Made by a program: the position numbers and the translations under genes
Shown here: in pieces, positions 1 to 8,395 of the stretch
How positions within the stretch are numbered: the first letter of the stretch is position 1
How the letters are laid out: the number at the start of each line of letters is the position of its first letter
DNA from: Butyrivibrio sp. AE2015
GTDB taxonomy: Bacteria; Bacillota; Clostridia; Lachnospirales; Lachnospiraceae
Length of the DNA stretch: 64,000 nt
NCBI RefSeq assembly: GCF_000420825.1
Contig: NZ_ATVR01000020.1
Location: 1 to 64,000 of the forward strand
Reading direction: 5' to 3'
Notes under the pieces: model-generated
What the model was told of the DNA's origin: nothing
Databases searched by the model: none
Seen by the model: the letters and a program-made list of their open reading frames with translations, nothing else

Positions 1-280
1 AAAGATGCTCGCGTCATGTCGAAAAAGATGTACAAGACATGAATAATAGAATAAATGCCAGATCTCATGCCAAACGATTCTATTCAAGGCATGAATTATG
101 AGAAAAAATCTGACACAGCATGTCGAATTACTAAGCAAAGACATGGTATCTGAGTCAAAATCACTAACAACATGTCTGAACCACTATACAAAGCATGTGA
201 TACTTGCAAAAAATCTCCAAATCATGTCAGAAGCCTCTGCACAAGGCATGAAAATCGAAAAAAAACTCTCGCAGCATGCT
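1..280 (+). repeat. Tandem array of inverted CATGTC/GACATG hairpins, 52-bp period
   Basis: CATG occurs at 15, 38, 66, 90, 119, 142, 171, 194, 223, 247 and 275, so spacings alternate 23-24 and 28-29 and the unit is 51-53 bp. Each unit is a left arm CATGYC, a 15-16 nt variable loop ending in CAA or AAA, a right arm RRCATG, and a 24-25 nt A-rich linker. Arms pair: units 1 and 3 are CATGTC/GACATG and unit 2 is CATGCC/GGCATG (both arms changed). Unit 5 (CATGTC/GGCATG) needs one U-G wobble; unit 4 (CATGTC/AGCATG) needs one wobble and has one mismatch. The wobbles fit a plus-strand RNA. Bases 1-14 resemble the end of a linker, so the array continues beyond the window. A 52-bp period is not a multiple of three, so it is not a coding repeat. 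Function unknown. Confidence 0.75.
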
Positions 281-324
281 ATAGCCAGGTAAATCTTTAT
301 GTTTTCAATATCCCAAGTCTCGAG

Positions 325-364
325 CTGATTCAATTTCAAACGCCCCTACTGTTCTCGGAATCAG
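325..364 (+). other. Inverted repeat CTGATTC/GAATCAG
   Basis: A perfect 7-bp inverted repeat (325-331 and 358-364) lies between the hairpin array and the rod-like element. It could be another helix of the same RNA. At this length chance is not excluded. Confidence 0.25.
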
Positions 365-397
365 AGTCAGAGGCCCTTATACCTAGCCACACCGAAG

Positions 398-536
398 GTG
401 CTTGCCATTGACGGGTTCTGGGGAAAACGCTACAATGCTGAATCCGACGGTGCATGAATCTAACTACTGTTCCCATCATCCTCACCGTCGGCAGAGCCTG
501 CAGGGCGTTTTCCTCAGGTTCAGTCAATGGTGGCGC
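398..536 (+). ncRNA. Candidate rod-like structured RNA
   Basis: Nested inverted repeats build a rod. CCATTGAC (405-412) pairs with GTCAATGG (523-530). 414-430 pairs with 505-521 over 17 positions with one mismatch if G-U is allowed. CCGACGGTG (444-452) pairs perfectly with CACCGTCGG (483-491) around a 30-nt loop. Between the helices is a symmetrical bubble of 13 nt per side (431-443 and 492-504), whose 3' side can form a small GCAG/CTGC hairpin with the last base of the inner stem. Every wobble is G-U on the plus strand and would be A-C on the minus strand, so plus is the likely transcribed strand. Helix-bubble-helix order resembles 6S RNA, but I recognise no 6S sequence. A transposon-like inverted repeat is the alternative. 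Confidence 0.45.
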
Positions 537-569
537 ATGGAGCCAGCTACTTACGCATATACAAAGGAA

Positions 570-610
570 GATGATTCTGATGTATGCTAATTGCAAACAT
601 CAGAATCATC
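570..610. terminator. Perfect 14-bp stem-loop downstream of the glp operon
   Basis: GATGATTCTGATGT (570-583) and its exact complement (597-610) enclose a 13-nt loop. It lies 21 bp beyond the stop of the last glp-operon gene, so it may end minus-strand transcription. It could equally end a plus-strand RNA from the array region. Neither side has a good T-tract, so it may act as a 3'-end-stabilising or Rho-assisted structure. Confidence 0.5.
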
Positions 611-631
611 TCACTAATCTACAGTCTTATA

Positions 632-997
632 TCAAACCGCAGCTATCTCTCTTGTAGCGATCACGCTTACTCCAGTTCCTGCAACATCTTCTATAAGTAC
701 ATCTCCAATATGAGCAGGAGCACTGACAACAGCTGCGTCTATATCTTTCATGACTTCAAAGATCTTGTCCTTTGGAATATCGCTTGCAGTTTTTACTGAT
801 ACTCTCTCTTTATCTCCACCGGTTATTCTAATAGTGCTTGTGACAATCCTGGTGGGATTAACAACTTCTTTTCTAGCATATATATCGCCCTTTGGGCAGG
901 TATTACCTGCGACTTCCAAAACCTCTCCGTTTTCCATAGATACAGTCAGCTGGCAGCCCATAGGACATCCTATACAGGTAAGTTCTCTTTTTTCCAT
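632..997 (-). CDS. DUF1667 cysteine-rich protein of the glycerol-3-phosphate oxidation operon
   Basis: A small 121-residue protein with Cys8, Cys11, Cys15 and Cys34 (CxxCxxxC plus a later CPKG), expected to hold an iron-sulfur centre. Proteins of this DUF1667 family are usually encoded beside FAD-dependent glycerol-3-phosphate dehydrogenases in Firmicutes and are presumed to work with them in electron transfer. It is the last gene of the glpK operon, 48 bp after the flavoprotein gene. I chose ATG at 997 because AGAGG is 8 bp upstream. The TTG at 1003 would leave only 2 bp. The family call is firm; the exact electron partner is not visible. Confidence 0.85.
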   Translation of the reverse strand: MEKRELTCIGCPMGCQLTVSMENGEVLEVAGNTCPKGDIYARKEVVNPTRIVTSTIRITGGDKERVSVKTASDIPKDKIFEVMKDIDAAVVSAPAHIGDVLIEDVAGTGVSVIATREIAAV

Positions 998-1045
998 CTC
1001 CAATACCTCTATTTCCCTGATCTTATTAAATAAGCTTTCATAGGC

Positions 1046-2314
1046 TTACTCATTTTCAATCTTAACCGTTATCTTCTTAAGTCCGCTATGTTCCTGAATC
1101 TGGCTCTTTCTCAAAATGATTTGTTCCATTTCACCGGGAGCCATAATCCTCTTCTGGTTATGCATGATGCGTTCATCATCAAAGTAAACACTGACAAAAG
1201 AGTTCTTGTAAACATCACCGACTCTGAATCTTACTGTCAAAAGATCATCCATACGTTCAGGATTGATTGAACTTGGAACTGTATATCTCGCGCCATCTGT
1301 CGCAGTGATCTCAATTGTTTCTGCACCGCTTTCATCCTTGCAGCCATCATTTATGTACTTAACAGCGTTCTGACCTGCTCTTTTTGCTTCTTCAGAAACA
1401 TAGTCAACAAGGTCATGAACGTGAAGAACATTGCCGCAGGCAAATACGCCCGGGATATTTGTCTCAAGGGACTCATTTACAACAGGGCCTGAAGTAACAG
1501 GGCTCATCTTTACGCCTGCTGATCTTGAAAGCTCATTCTCAGGGATAAGTCCGCAGGATAAAAGAAGTGTATCGCAAGTGTATCTCTCTTCTGTACCCTT
1601 GATTGGCTTTCTATCCGGGCCAACTTCTGCGATAGTTACGGCTGTCACATGGTCTTTTCCCTCGATGTCAACTACAGTATGTGAGAGCTTAAGAGGAATT
1701 CCATAGTCATCAAGACACTGAACTATATTTCTCTTAAGTCCGCCTGAGTAAGGCATAAGCTCAGCTACAACCTTTACCTTTGCACCTTCAAGTGTCATTC
1801 TTCGGGCCATAATAAGTCCGATGTCTCCAGATCCAAGGATAACAACCTCTCTTCCTGGCATATATCCTTCAATATTTACAAGTCTCTGAGCTGTTCCTGC
1901 AGAAAAGATACCTGCCGGTCTGTAACCCGGAATATTGAGGGCACCTCTTGGCCTTTCTCTGCATCCCATGGCAAGGATAACTGCCTTGGCTGCTATCTGG
2001 AAGCATCCGTCATCTTTATTTATTGCAGTTACAACCTTATCTGCTGAAATATCCATAACCATGGTATTAAGCTTATACTCAATGCCAAGATCCAAAGCCT
2101 TTTTGATAAATCTATAAGCATATTCAGGGCCTGTGAGCTCTTCCTTGAAAGTATGAAGGCCAAAACCATTGTGGATGCACTGATTTAAGATTCCACCAAG
2201 TTCATGGTCTCTCTCAAGGATAAGGATGCTGTCATTCCCTGCCTCTTTTGCTGCTACTGCGGCTGCAAGTCCTGCAGGACCGCCGCCTACAATTACTATG
2301 TCTACTGTCTTCAT
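1046..2314 (-). CDS. FAD/NAD(P)-dependent oxidoreductase, GlpB-like partner of glycerol-3-phosphate dehydrogenase
   Basis: A 422-residue two-dinucleotide-fold flavoprotein. GGGPAG at residues 10-15 binds FAD and a second Rossmann motif (LGSGDIGL, near residue 160) binds NAD(P). The C-terminal part has the CGN and HDLVDYV elements typical of pyridine nucleotide-disulfide oxidoreductase-like proteins, without a classical redox CxxC near the FAD site. Its start overlaps the stop of the preceding dehydrogenase gene by an ATGA junction, so the two are translationally coupled. By context it passes electrons from glycerol 3-phosphate oxidation to NAD or another acceptor. The specific acceptor is inference. 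Confidence 0.88.
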   Translation of the reverse strand: MKTVDIVIVGGGPAGLAAAVAAKEAGNDSILILERDHELGGILNQCIHNGFGLHTFKEELTGPEYAYRFIKKALDLGIEYKLNTMVMDISADKVVTAINKDDGCFQIAAKAVILAMGCRERPRGALNIPGYRPAGIFSAGTAQRLVNIEGYMPGREVVILGSGDIGLIMARRMTLEGAKVKVVAELMPYSGGLKRNIVQCLDDYGIPLKLSHTVVDIEGKDHVTAVTIAEVGPDRKPIKGTEERYTCDTLLLSCGLIPENELSRSAGVKMSPVTSGPVVNESLETNIPGVFACGNVLHVHDLVDYVSEEAKRAGQNAVKYINDGCKDESGAETIEITATDGARYTVPSSINPERMDDLLTVRFRVGDVYKNSFVSVYFDDERIMHNQKRIMAPGEMEQIILRKSQIQEHSGLKKITVKIENE

Positions 2315-3759
2315 GATAAACTTGCCTCCCCTTTTGTTCTTTCAAGGACAATGTACGATTTGCCACCACTCTTGGTTATCTTCTCGTAAGGGAGTCCCAG
2401 TTCTCTATTGATTATTTCCATTGTTCTTGGACTGCAGAAGCCTGCCTGACATCTTCCCATTCCTGCCCTTGTTCTGCGCTTTACTCCATCAAGTGAGCGT
2501 GCGCCGAGAGGTCTGTGGATAGCCTCAAGGATTTCTCCTTCTGTTATGGATTCACATCTGCATACGATTGTTCCATAAGCAGGATTCTTTTTAATGAGCT
2601 CATTCATCTCTTCAACAGAAAGTCCCTCTGTCTTCGTGATTCCTTTTCTTGTTCCGATCCAGTTTTCTTTTTCAGTTAAAGAGAGCTTTTCTTTTACCAT
2701 TTCTCCAACCATCTTTCCAATAGCAGGAGAAGCTGAAAGTCCAGGAGACTCGATTCCGGCTACATCGATAAAGCCAGGTGCATCCTTGACTTCCTCAATC
2801 ACGAACTCATGTCTCTCAAGATGAGCTCGAAGTCCTGCAAAAGAAGTAATGACATTCCTCATAGGAAGATTCTTTACGTTTTCACTTGCCTTTGAAACAA
2901 CTTCATCAAGCCCCTGTGCTGTTGTATTGTTGCCCTCTTTATTCTCAAGGTCGATTGCTGTAGGGCCCACAAGGAGGTTGCCGTGAACAGTAGGTGTAAC
3001 GAGTACGCCCTTACCATACCTAGTAGGCTGAGGGAAAATAGTGTGTGACACATATCCTCCAACCTGCTTATCAAGAAGGCAGTAATCTCCGCGTCTCTCA
3101 ATAATGTGCATCTTATCGCTGCTGACCATGTTGTGGATCTCATCGGCATGAACGCCTGCAGCATTTATAACCATACGGGTCACATATTCACCATTGTTTG
3201 TTCTTAAATGCCAAAGGCCATCCTCACCTCTTTTGATATCTTCAACTTCAGTGTTGAATCTAAACTCAACTCCGTTTACATTGGCGTTTTCAGCCATAGC
3301 TATCGTAAGCTCAAACGGGCAGATGATTCCGCCTGTAGGGGCAAATAAAGCACCCTCTACGTTATCTGAAAGATTAGGCTCCATCTTAAGAGCTTCCTCT
3401 TTTGAAAGGATCTTAAGACCCTTAACTCCATTTTTTACGCCTCTCTCATAGAGAGTCTTAAGGCCGTCAAGCTCCTCTTTGTGAACACAAACAACCATGG
3501 AACCGTTTCTCTTAAATGGGATATCAAGATCCTTTGAAAGCTGATCCATCATCTCATTTCCTTCCACGTTGAGTCTGGCCATAAGCGAGCCCTCTTCAGC
3601 GTCAAATCCGGCATGAACTATGGCAGAATTAGCCTTTGATGTGCCTTCGCATACATCTTCGCATTTTTCAAGCACACATACGTTAGCCTTGTATTTTGAT
3701 ACTTCTCTGGCAATGGCGCTTCCTGAAACCCCTGCGCCTATTATTAGACAATCGTACAT
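2311..3759 (-). CDS. glpA: FAD-dependent glycerol-3-phosphate dehydrogenase with C-terminal [2Fe-2S] domain (GlpA/GlpO type)
   Basis: A 482-residue flavoprotein of the DAO superfamily that should oxidise glycerol 3-phosphate to dihydroxyacetone phosphate. The N-terminal GAGVSG (residues 8-13) binds FAD. The C-terminal BFD-like domain carries Cys400, Cys402, Cys437 and Cys442 for a [2Fe-2S] cluster. It has no membrane segment, so any membrane contact must come through partners. It follows glpK by 17 bp and overlaps the next flavoprotein gene. ATG at 3759 is preferred over 3768 because AGGAG is 9 bp upstream of it and abuts the earlier ATG. The symbol is by family and context; NAD(P)/FAD-dependent oxidoreductase is the cautious name. 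Confidence 0.87.
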   Translation of the reverse strand: MYDCLIIGAGVSGSAIAREVSKYKANVCVLEKCEDVCEGTSKANSAIVHAGFDAEEGSLMARLNVEGNEMMDQLSKDLDIPFKRNGSMVVCVHKEELDGLKTLYERGVKNGVKGLKILSKEEALKMEPNLSDNVEGALFAPTGGIICPFELTIAMAENANVNGVEFRFNTEVEDIKRGEDGLWHLRTNNGEYVTRMVINAAGVHADEIHNMVSSDKMHIIERRGDYCLLDKQVGGYVSHTIFPQPTRYGKGVLVTPTVHGNLLVGPTAIDLENKEGNNTTAQGLDEVVSKASENVKNLPMRNVITSFAGLRAHLERHEFVIEEVKDAPGFIDVAGIESPGLSASPAIGKMVGEMVKEKLSLTEKENWIGTRKGITKTEGLSVEEMNELIKKNPAYGTIVCRCESITEGEILEAIHRPLGARSLDGVKRRTRAGMGRCQAGFCSPRTMEIINRELGLPYEKITKSGGKSYIVLERTKGEASLS

Positions 3760-3776
3760 ATTTACCATCTCCTAAA

Positions 3777-5276
<1,500 letters not shown>

Positions 5277-5320
5277 TTATTACTCCTACCCTTCCCCAAA
5301 AAATCTTAAATCATGCTATT

Positions 5321-5349
5321 ATGATAAGTCCATATTGTGCTATTTGCAA
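5321..5349 (-). promoter_or_regulatory. Promoter of the glpK operon
   Basis: On the minus strand, TTGCAA (5344-5349) is followed after 17 bp by TATCAT (5321-5326), about 45 bp before the glpK start. Both boxes match the housekeeping consensus in 4 of 6 positions. It is the only good pair in the gap. Confidence 0.5.
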
Positions 5350-5363
5350 TACATTCACAATAT
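5332..5363. promoter_or_regulatory. Dyad ATATTGTG-N16-CACAATAT at the glp promoter
   Basis: Perfect 8-bp arms (5332-5339 and 5356-5363) with a 16-bp spacer enclose the -35 box, the position expected of a repressor site. No regulator gene is adjacent, so the binding protein is unknown. Confidence 0.4.
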
Positions 5364-5391
5364 TCTAGCTCTATTTTTGTAGCATTTTAAC

Positions 5392-5434
5392 AAAAAGATA
5401 TATTAGTTTTTGTTGGAAACCAATATATCTTTTT
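5392..5434 (-). terminator. Terminator of the unknown membrane-protein gene
   Basis: AAAAAGATATATT (5392-5404) and AATATATCTTTTT (5422-5434) form a 13-bp stem 16 bp after the stop of the upstream minus-strand gene, ending in a U-tract on that strand. Confidence 0.75.
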
Positions 5435-5450
5435 CAGTTTTCTTGTGCTA

Positions 5451-6629
5451 TCAATCAGCTTCGATTGCTTCGTAAGCAGTATAGTAAGTTTCTATCCTGT
5501 CAAATTTGTAATAGGCATCGCCCTTTATTGTGGCAAGACTCCCCGGATTTATACAGACTTCATCAATGTTGTGCGGAATAAGCCAGATACAGTCCACAAG
5601 CTCATCTCCGTCAAAGAAAAGAATGTAGGCATCAACCTTGACCTTTATGTCTGAAGTATTGTCGGCCGCTAAAATAACCGAGTTGCCATCCACCTTCGTG
5701 TAGACGAGAACCTGATCAGTCATGTCCTTTTCGTAGGGAGTTCTTTTGGTAATGGTAAATTCATACATTGATGGGATCATACCATTTAAGTCGCTCTTAT
5801 CAAAACGCCCCTCAATCACAAACTTGGCCTCATCAGGCACCACCTCCGATGTTCTCTCAGAAACTGCCAGCTCATTCCCCTCGCTGTCTCTTGCTGTGAA
5901 CATACACTCATATCTGAATGTTTCTCCTGTCTTATTCTGGAGCACAATAACAGGATTACAGTTGTGATCGTCCTCTCTGAAATACTGGGCAACTATGATC
6001 GTCCCAAGAGGAAGTCCGCCATAAGATGGCATATCATCATCAGAAGCACCCACGAATCCGCTTACAGGTTTTGTATCATAGTCTTTTTCTATATCTTCAA
6101 ATTTCTCAAAGATGTTTTGAGGATAGTCCCTGTAATCAAGTGAATCCGCTTTTTCCTCTGAAGTCCCTGCACTACTTGCAGCTGTCCCGCTTACATATCC
6201 AGGTTTATCCTGAATCACACCGTCACTTACGTAGTAGAGGTCTTCACTTTCTTTTTCAGTCCCCTCGGTTTCATTTTGGGCTGTTTCTATGTGTTCAACA
6301 TTAAGATCCAGATTCTTTTTCCCTTTGAGAAAAGACATATCGAATCCCATGTTGGAATAATTCTCATATATTATCTGTTTCCAAAAAGGCATCCCCATCC
6401 CTTTATCAAAAGGTAACGAAATACCGTAGCAATTTAAATACATGATTATTGGAACAAGAACTCCTACAAAAGACATGCAAAGAGCTCTGACTATATTTAT
6501 TGATTTTTTCTGTAAATAACAATAAATACTCAGACAAAGAGCTATAATTGATGGAAATATTCCGACCAAAACAAAAGATGACAGAAGACCAAGTACAGAT
6601 AATAAAATTGTAATTACAAGCAATTGCAT
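5451..6629 (-). CDS. Unknown protein with N-terminal membrane segments and an extracellular FxLYD-like domain
   Basis: I do not recognise a named family. The 392-residue product has two or three hydrophobic helices in the first about 75 residues, then an acidic Ser/Thr/Glu-rich stretch (about 100-190) and a beta-rich C-terminal region of about 190 residues. Its end (aliphatic core, then FFDGDELVD) resembles the FxLYD/DUF5067-like beta-sandwiches of cell-surface proteins in Firmicutes. It is probably membrane-anchored with the C-terminal domain outside. GAGGGG sits 7 bp before ATG 6629, so the upstream ATG at 6644 is not the start. It is a monocistronic minus-strand gene with its own terminator. 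Confidence 0.7.
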   Translation of the reverse strand: MQLLVITILLSVLGLLSSFVLVGIFPSIIALCLSIYCYLQKKSINIVRALCMSFVGVLVPIIMYLNCYGISLPFDKGMGMPFWKQIIYENYSNMGFDMSFLKGKKNLDLNVEHIETAQNETEGTEKESEDLYYVSDGVIQDKPGYVSGTAASSAGTSEEKADSLDYRDYPQNIFEKFEDIEKDYDTKPVSGFVGASDDDMPSYGGLPLGTIIVAQYFREDDHNCNPVIVLQNKTGETFRYECMFTARDSEGNELAVSERTSEVVPDEAKFVIEGRFDKSDLNGMIPSMYEFTITKRTPYEKDMTDQVLVYTKVDGNSVILAADNTSDIKVKVDAYILFFDGDELVDCIWLIPHNIDEVCINPGSLATIKGDAYYKFDRIETYYTAYEAIEAD

Positions 6630-6711
6630 GAAATTACCCCTCATTTTATGTGCATATTACACAAAAGTTATTCTCAAATAAATGTCAATACTTGTATCTA
6701 TATTTTTTTAT

Positions 6712-6729
6712 ACTACAATATATTGTAGT
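6712..6729. promoter_or_regulatory. Perfect 18-bp palindrome ACTACAATATATTGTAGT
   Basis: An uninterrupted 18-bp palindrome lies 42 bp before the 56-residue gene and overlaps a -10-like TATACT (6709-6714). The TACA-N6-TGTA core looks like an operator for a dimeric repressor. No regulator is encoded next to it. Confidence 0.45.
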
Positions 6730-6771
6730 TAGAAAGTGTATGAATTTTCGTTTTTTGAGGAGGGTGTGATT

Positions 6772-6942
6772 ATGAATAGTGTTGCTACTTTGGAGGCTTC
6801 AGACCAGCTGATAATACGTAGCATTCTTCGTTCTATGGCCAATGAACACTGGTCAGTTGCCGAAGCACTGGATGAGTATGATATTCCCGAGGATCTTCGT
6901 GATGAATATGAAGCTCAGATAGAAGCCTGCTTTGTTGATTGA
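6772..6942 (+). CDS. Small acidic protein of unknown function
   Basis: A 56-residue acidic, mostly helical protein (many Glu and Asp, a single Cys near the end) that I cannot assign to a family. It is likely real because GAGGAGGG lies 5-9 bp before ATG 6772 and an 18-bp palindrome lies upstream. The longer reading from 6739 would place this ribosome binding site inside the gene and is rejected. It stands alone on the plus strand, convergent with the fucosidase gene whose stop is only 25 bp away. I see no clear terminator between them. Confidence 0.65.
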   Translation: MNSVATLEASDQLIIRSILRSMANEHWSVAEALDEYDIPEDLRDEYEAQIEACFVD

Positions 6943-6967
6943 AGCAAGCTTCTACCCGGATCATCCG

Positions 6968-8395
6968 TTATAACATTTCAATCTTAAATACGACTGGCAT
7001 ATCGCTCTTGTAATCTGTTTTTAAATGAAGACCATCGTCTTTTCTTTCAAAAGTTACAGGGCTATCGTTTGCCAGCACTTTGATGCCTCTGATTATACCT
7101 GAAAAACCGGTAGAACTGGCGGCATCTTTTTGTGTACCAAGGCTCTTTACTATGTATTCACCATTATCAGCGCATTTAAGAACATGCACATAGATATTGC
7201 CATGTGCCACTGTGAATCTGATATCTTCAGGCGTATAGTTTATCTTCTGCTTATCGGTAAACTGTCCGCCGCCCATCTTGGTTGGTCCTTCTTCTGCTAC
7301 TCTGTATGGCTTTGAATTATAGATAGCTTCGCCGTTTTCTGAGAGCCACTTACCTATTCCAAGTAATGTCTTTTTATCCTCATCAGAAATTGTCCCGTCA
7401 GGCTTTGGTCCGACATTTAAAAGCATATTTCCGTTCTTGGCCACTGCGTCGATAAGGTTGCATACTATTTCCTCAGAATCCTTGTACTCATTGTCGATAG
7501 TGTAACACCAGGAGCGTCTTCCTATCGCCGTATCAGTCTGCCAGATAAATGGCTGTGCCAGAGCCATCTGTCCCCTCTCCACATCAGGAACTGCAACTCC
7601 AAATGGGAATGCATCGTGCTTGTAGTTGATGACACCAACCTTTCCGATCTTCTCCATTTCGTTGTAATAGTAAGCTGCCATCTCTCTAAGGTATGGCTTT
7701 AAACAAGCTTCCTGTATCCACCAGTCAAAATAAAGAACTTCAGGATGATAGTTATCAATGATCTCTTTTGTCCTTAAAAGCCAGTCCTCCATAAACTCTT
7801 TTGTTGGAGTAGGCTCAGCATAGAGGTCGTAATGATCCTCAGGCTCTTTCATTGCAGGCCAGTAGAGGCTATCCTTTGTAATAGAGTCGTTTATATCACT
7901 CTCAAAATTTCTGCCGTGGCTCATAAAGAACCAGTGCTCTATTCTGTGTGAAGAAGCGCCAAGTCTCATGCCCTTTTTCTCAACGCTCTTTTTAAGCTCT
8001 CCAAGATAATCAATCTTTGGTCCCATCTCATAGGCATTCCATTTTGATATCTTGCTCTTGTACATCTGAAATCCGTCGTGGTGTTCTGCTACAGGAACTA
8101 CATATTTTGCTCCCGCCTTCTGGAAAAGATCTGCCCATTCATCGGCATTAAATTTCTCAGCCTTGAACATAGGAATAAAATCTTTATATCCAAAATCCTT
8201 ATGAGGGCCGTAGGTCTTAACATGATGTTCAAACTCTCTTGTGCCCTGAATATACATATTTCTTGAGTACCATTCATTGGCATATGCAGGAACGGAATAG
8301 ATTCCAAAATGGATGAATATTCCAAATCGTGCATCTGAGTACCACTGCGGCACTCTGTAATTTGATAGTGAATCCCAATCTGCTGTGTAAGTCAT
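6968..8395 (-). CDS. GH29 alpha-L-fucosidase, cytoplasmic
   Basis: A 475-residue glycoside hydrolase family 29 protein that removes alpha-L-fucose from oligosaccharides. The N-terminal RFGIFIHFG and WYSRNMY elements, VAEHHDGF, and the LYFDWW segment with the expected nucleophile Asp are all visible. There is no signal peptide, so it should act on imported oligosaccharides. Its ATG overlaps the stop of the esterase gene by four bases, so the two are coupled. It is the last gene of the five-gene locus beginning at 14323. The linkage specificity cannot be read from the sequence. Confidence 0.92.
   Translation of the reverse strand: MTYTADWDSLSNYRVPQWYSDARFGIFIHFGIYSVPAYANEWYSRNMYIQGTREFEHHVKTYGPHKDFGYKDFIPMFKAEKFNADEWADLFQKAGAKYVVPVAEHHDGFQMYKSKISKWNAYEMGPKIDYLGELKKSVEKKGMRLGASSHRIEHWFFMSHGRNFESDINDSITKDSLYWPAMKEPEDHYDLYAEPTPTKEFMEDWLLRTKEIIDNYHPEVLYFDWWIQEACLKPYLREMAAYYYNEMEKIGKVGVINYKHDAFPFGVAVPDVERGQMALAQPFIWQTDTAIGRRSWCYTIDNEYKDSEEIVCNLIDAVAKNGNMLLNVGPKPDGTISDEDKKTLLGIGKWLSENGEAIYNSKPYRVAEEGPTKMGGGQFTDKQKINYTPEDIRFTVAHGNIYVHVLKCADNGEYIVKSLGTQKDAASSTGFSGIIRGIKVLANDSPVTFERKDDGLHLKTDYKSDMPVVFKIEML

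Noticed and set aside
1-280. CRISPR array
   Set aside because: The regular unit has short conserved arms with variable loops, and the linkers are also loosely similar. There is no identical repeat of 25 bp or more, no unique spacers and no cas gene.
398-536. 6S RNA call
   Set aside because: The shape is suggestive, but length and sequence do not let me name it. It is reported as an unassigned structured RNA.
98-657. Short coding frames in the 5' non-coding block (98-292, 172-411, 336-596, 402-590, 454-657)
   Set aside because: They overlap on both strands, have no ribosome binding site, and the 52-bp repeat period would shift the frame each unit.
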